Assembly (NCBI GenBank): GCA_938035945.1
Contig: CALHOU010000055.1
Coordinates: 1 to 64,000, forward strand
Length of the DNA stretch: 64,000 bases
DNA from: an uncultured Granulosicoccaceae bacterium
Lineage (GTDB): Bacteria; Pseudomonadota; Gammaproteobacteria; Granulosicoccales; Granulosicoccaceae
Direction of reading: 5' to 3'
The position numbers and the translations under genes were made by a program. The notes under the pieces were generated by a model. The model made no database searches and had not been told where the DNA came from. It saw only the letters and a list, made by a program, of their open reading frames with translations. Positions 63,332 to 64,000 of the stretch are shown here, in pieces (position 1 is the first letter of the stretch; every line of letters starts with the position of its first letter).

Positions 63332-64000
63332 ATGACTCGAAGCAAGCTCATAGACGGTTTTGCCGACTCGCTGTGGAACGCCACGGCAAGTGACGCTCCT
63401 GCCACAGAACCACTTCACGAAAGCCATTATTGTGACGTGGTTATCGTCGGTGCCGGCTTCACTGGACTCAATGCAGCATTGAAACTGGCGTCAAACGGCG
63501 TTGATGTTTGCGTCCTGGAGGCGGGTGAGTTGGGCGTTGGTTCTTCCGGCCGCAGTGGCGGGCAGGTCAACTTGGGCTTGAACTTGAGCCCAAATGAGCT
63601 AGTTGCAAAATTTGGTACACAACAAGGTGAGCGTCTGGTTGAGGCTGTGGTCGATGCGCCGAGTCATGTGTTCAACGTAGTGCGTGAGCATGGCCTGCAA
63701 TGTGACGCGGTGCAAAACGGATGGGTGCAGTCGGCTACCAACCACTTTTACTTGCAGCAACAGCAAAAACTTATTGCTGAGTATGCGCCGTTCGGTTTGC
63801 AGCTAGAGGCTTTGGATAAAAACGAGCTGCTTGCGCGAACGGGCACATCAAACTATATCGGCGGCATGTTTTGTCCGATAGCGGGCTCAATTCAACCCTT
63901 ATCGTATACCCGCGAAATGGCGCGTGCAGCGATTGAGCTGGGTGTACAACTGTTTACGAATTCGGCCGTGACACAGTTGGTGAAACGCAGTGATGGTTGG
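63332..64000 (+). CDS. FAD-dependent amine/amino-acid oxidase (PuuB-like), 3' end missing
   Basis: The frame from the ATG at 63332 stays open to the window end (223 codons). After about 38 residues comes CDVVIVGAGFTGLNAALKLA, the FAD-binding motif, then EAGELGVGSSGRSGGQVNLG, which matches gamma-glutamylputrescine oxidoreductase PuuB and related DAO-family enzymes. It oxidises a primary or secondary amine; the exact substrate cannot be told from this part. It diverges from the binding-protein gene with 169 bases between them, a likely shared control region. Confidence 0.85.
   Translation, partial: MTRSKLIDGFADSLWNATASDAPATEPLHESHYCDVVIVGAGFTGLNAALKLASNGVDVCVLEAGELGVGSSGRSGGQVNLGLNLSPNELVAKFGTQQGERLVEAVVDAPSHVFNVVREHGLQCDAVQNGWVQSATNHFYLQQQQKLIAEYAPFGLQLEALDKNELLARTGTSNYIGGMFCPIAGSIQPLSYTREMARAAIELGVQLFTNSAVTQLVKRSDGW

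Noticed and set aside
1-64000. tRNA, rRNA, CRISPR, insertion sequences or prophage
   Set aside because: No cloverleaf sequence, repeat-spacer array, transposase or phage gene was seen on either strand by eye; a covariance-model scan would be decisive for small RNAs.

Overview
The window reads as chromosome of a Gram-negative gammaproteobacterium, probably a free-living (possibly marine) heterotroph. The signs are many periplasmic and outer-membrane genes (MipA/OmpV, PBP1C with a bacterial alpha-2-macroglobulin), monomeric isocitrate dehydrogenase, Tex, an NDH-2 type NADH dehydrogenase and several ABC importers for small organic compounds. Base composition looks balanced throughout. I see no phage, insertion sequence, CRISPR array, rRNA or tRNA. 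The genus cannot be read from the sequence alone.

Bases 2565-25608 form one large functional block for PQQ-dependent alcohol oxidation, laid out much like the ped (Pseudomonas putida) and exa (P. aeruginosa) regions as I remember them. At the core are cytochrome c-550 PedF, a PedG/MoxJ-like binding protein, a SoxYZ-like carrier, a zinc metallohydrolase and a PQQ alcohol dehydrogenase whose active site carries the extra aspartate (Asp319/Asp321) typical of lanthanide-dependent enzymes. No calcium-type partner is in the window. Around the core are a seven-gene overlapping MoxR/DUF58/DUF4381/VWA/VWA/TPR/BatD operon (comparable to mxaRSACKL, and plausibly metal insertion), a CXXCW rhodanese-like protein, a NitT/TauT-type ABC importer, and a second ABC system split between the two ends of the block (binding protein and beta-propeller at 2.6-4.7 kb, ATPase and PedC-type permease at 24.0-25.6 kb). 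The regulators are a LuxR-type response regulator and a NahK-like hybrid kinase paired with a NosP-like FIST protein, so the pathway may be tied to nitric oxide or biofilm signalling.

From 25.6 to 33.2 kb there is a Rieske oxygenase diverging from a complete polar amino-acid ABC importer, followed by several uncharacterised secreted or membrane proteins. From 33.5 to 46.7 kb lie monomeric icd, a DauA-like flavin dehydrogenase, an App1-like phosphatase, a MipA/OmpV porin-like protein, an ornithine-cyclodeaminase-family protein coupled to a HAL/PAL-family protein that lacks the MIO-forming Ala-Ser-Gly triad, tex, and the tcuA-tcuB tricarballylate oxidation pair.

From 46.7 to 57.1 kb are pbpC, a 1932-residue thioester alpha-2-macroglobulin lipoprotein, and an orphan CoxE/CoxD-like VWA/AAA+ pair. 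The right end has a glutathione transferase, kdgK, glyA, a truncated hydrolase remnant next to ndh, a taurine-type binding protein, and the start of a divergent FAD amine/amino-acid oxidase that runs off the window. The left edge cuts through a secreted VCBS/FG-GAP protein followed by a MocA-like nucleotidyltransferase.

Most promising for new biology: the HAL-family protein that has lost both the MIO triad and the adjacent Asn-Gly-Thr motif; the self-contained lanthanide-type dehydrogenase module with its overlapping maturation operon and putative sulfur-relay proteins; and three 15-bp tandem repeats directly in front of the dehydrogenase ribosome-binding site.
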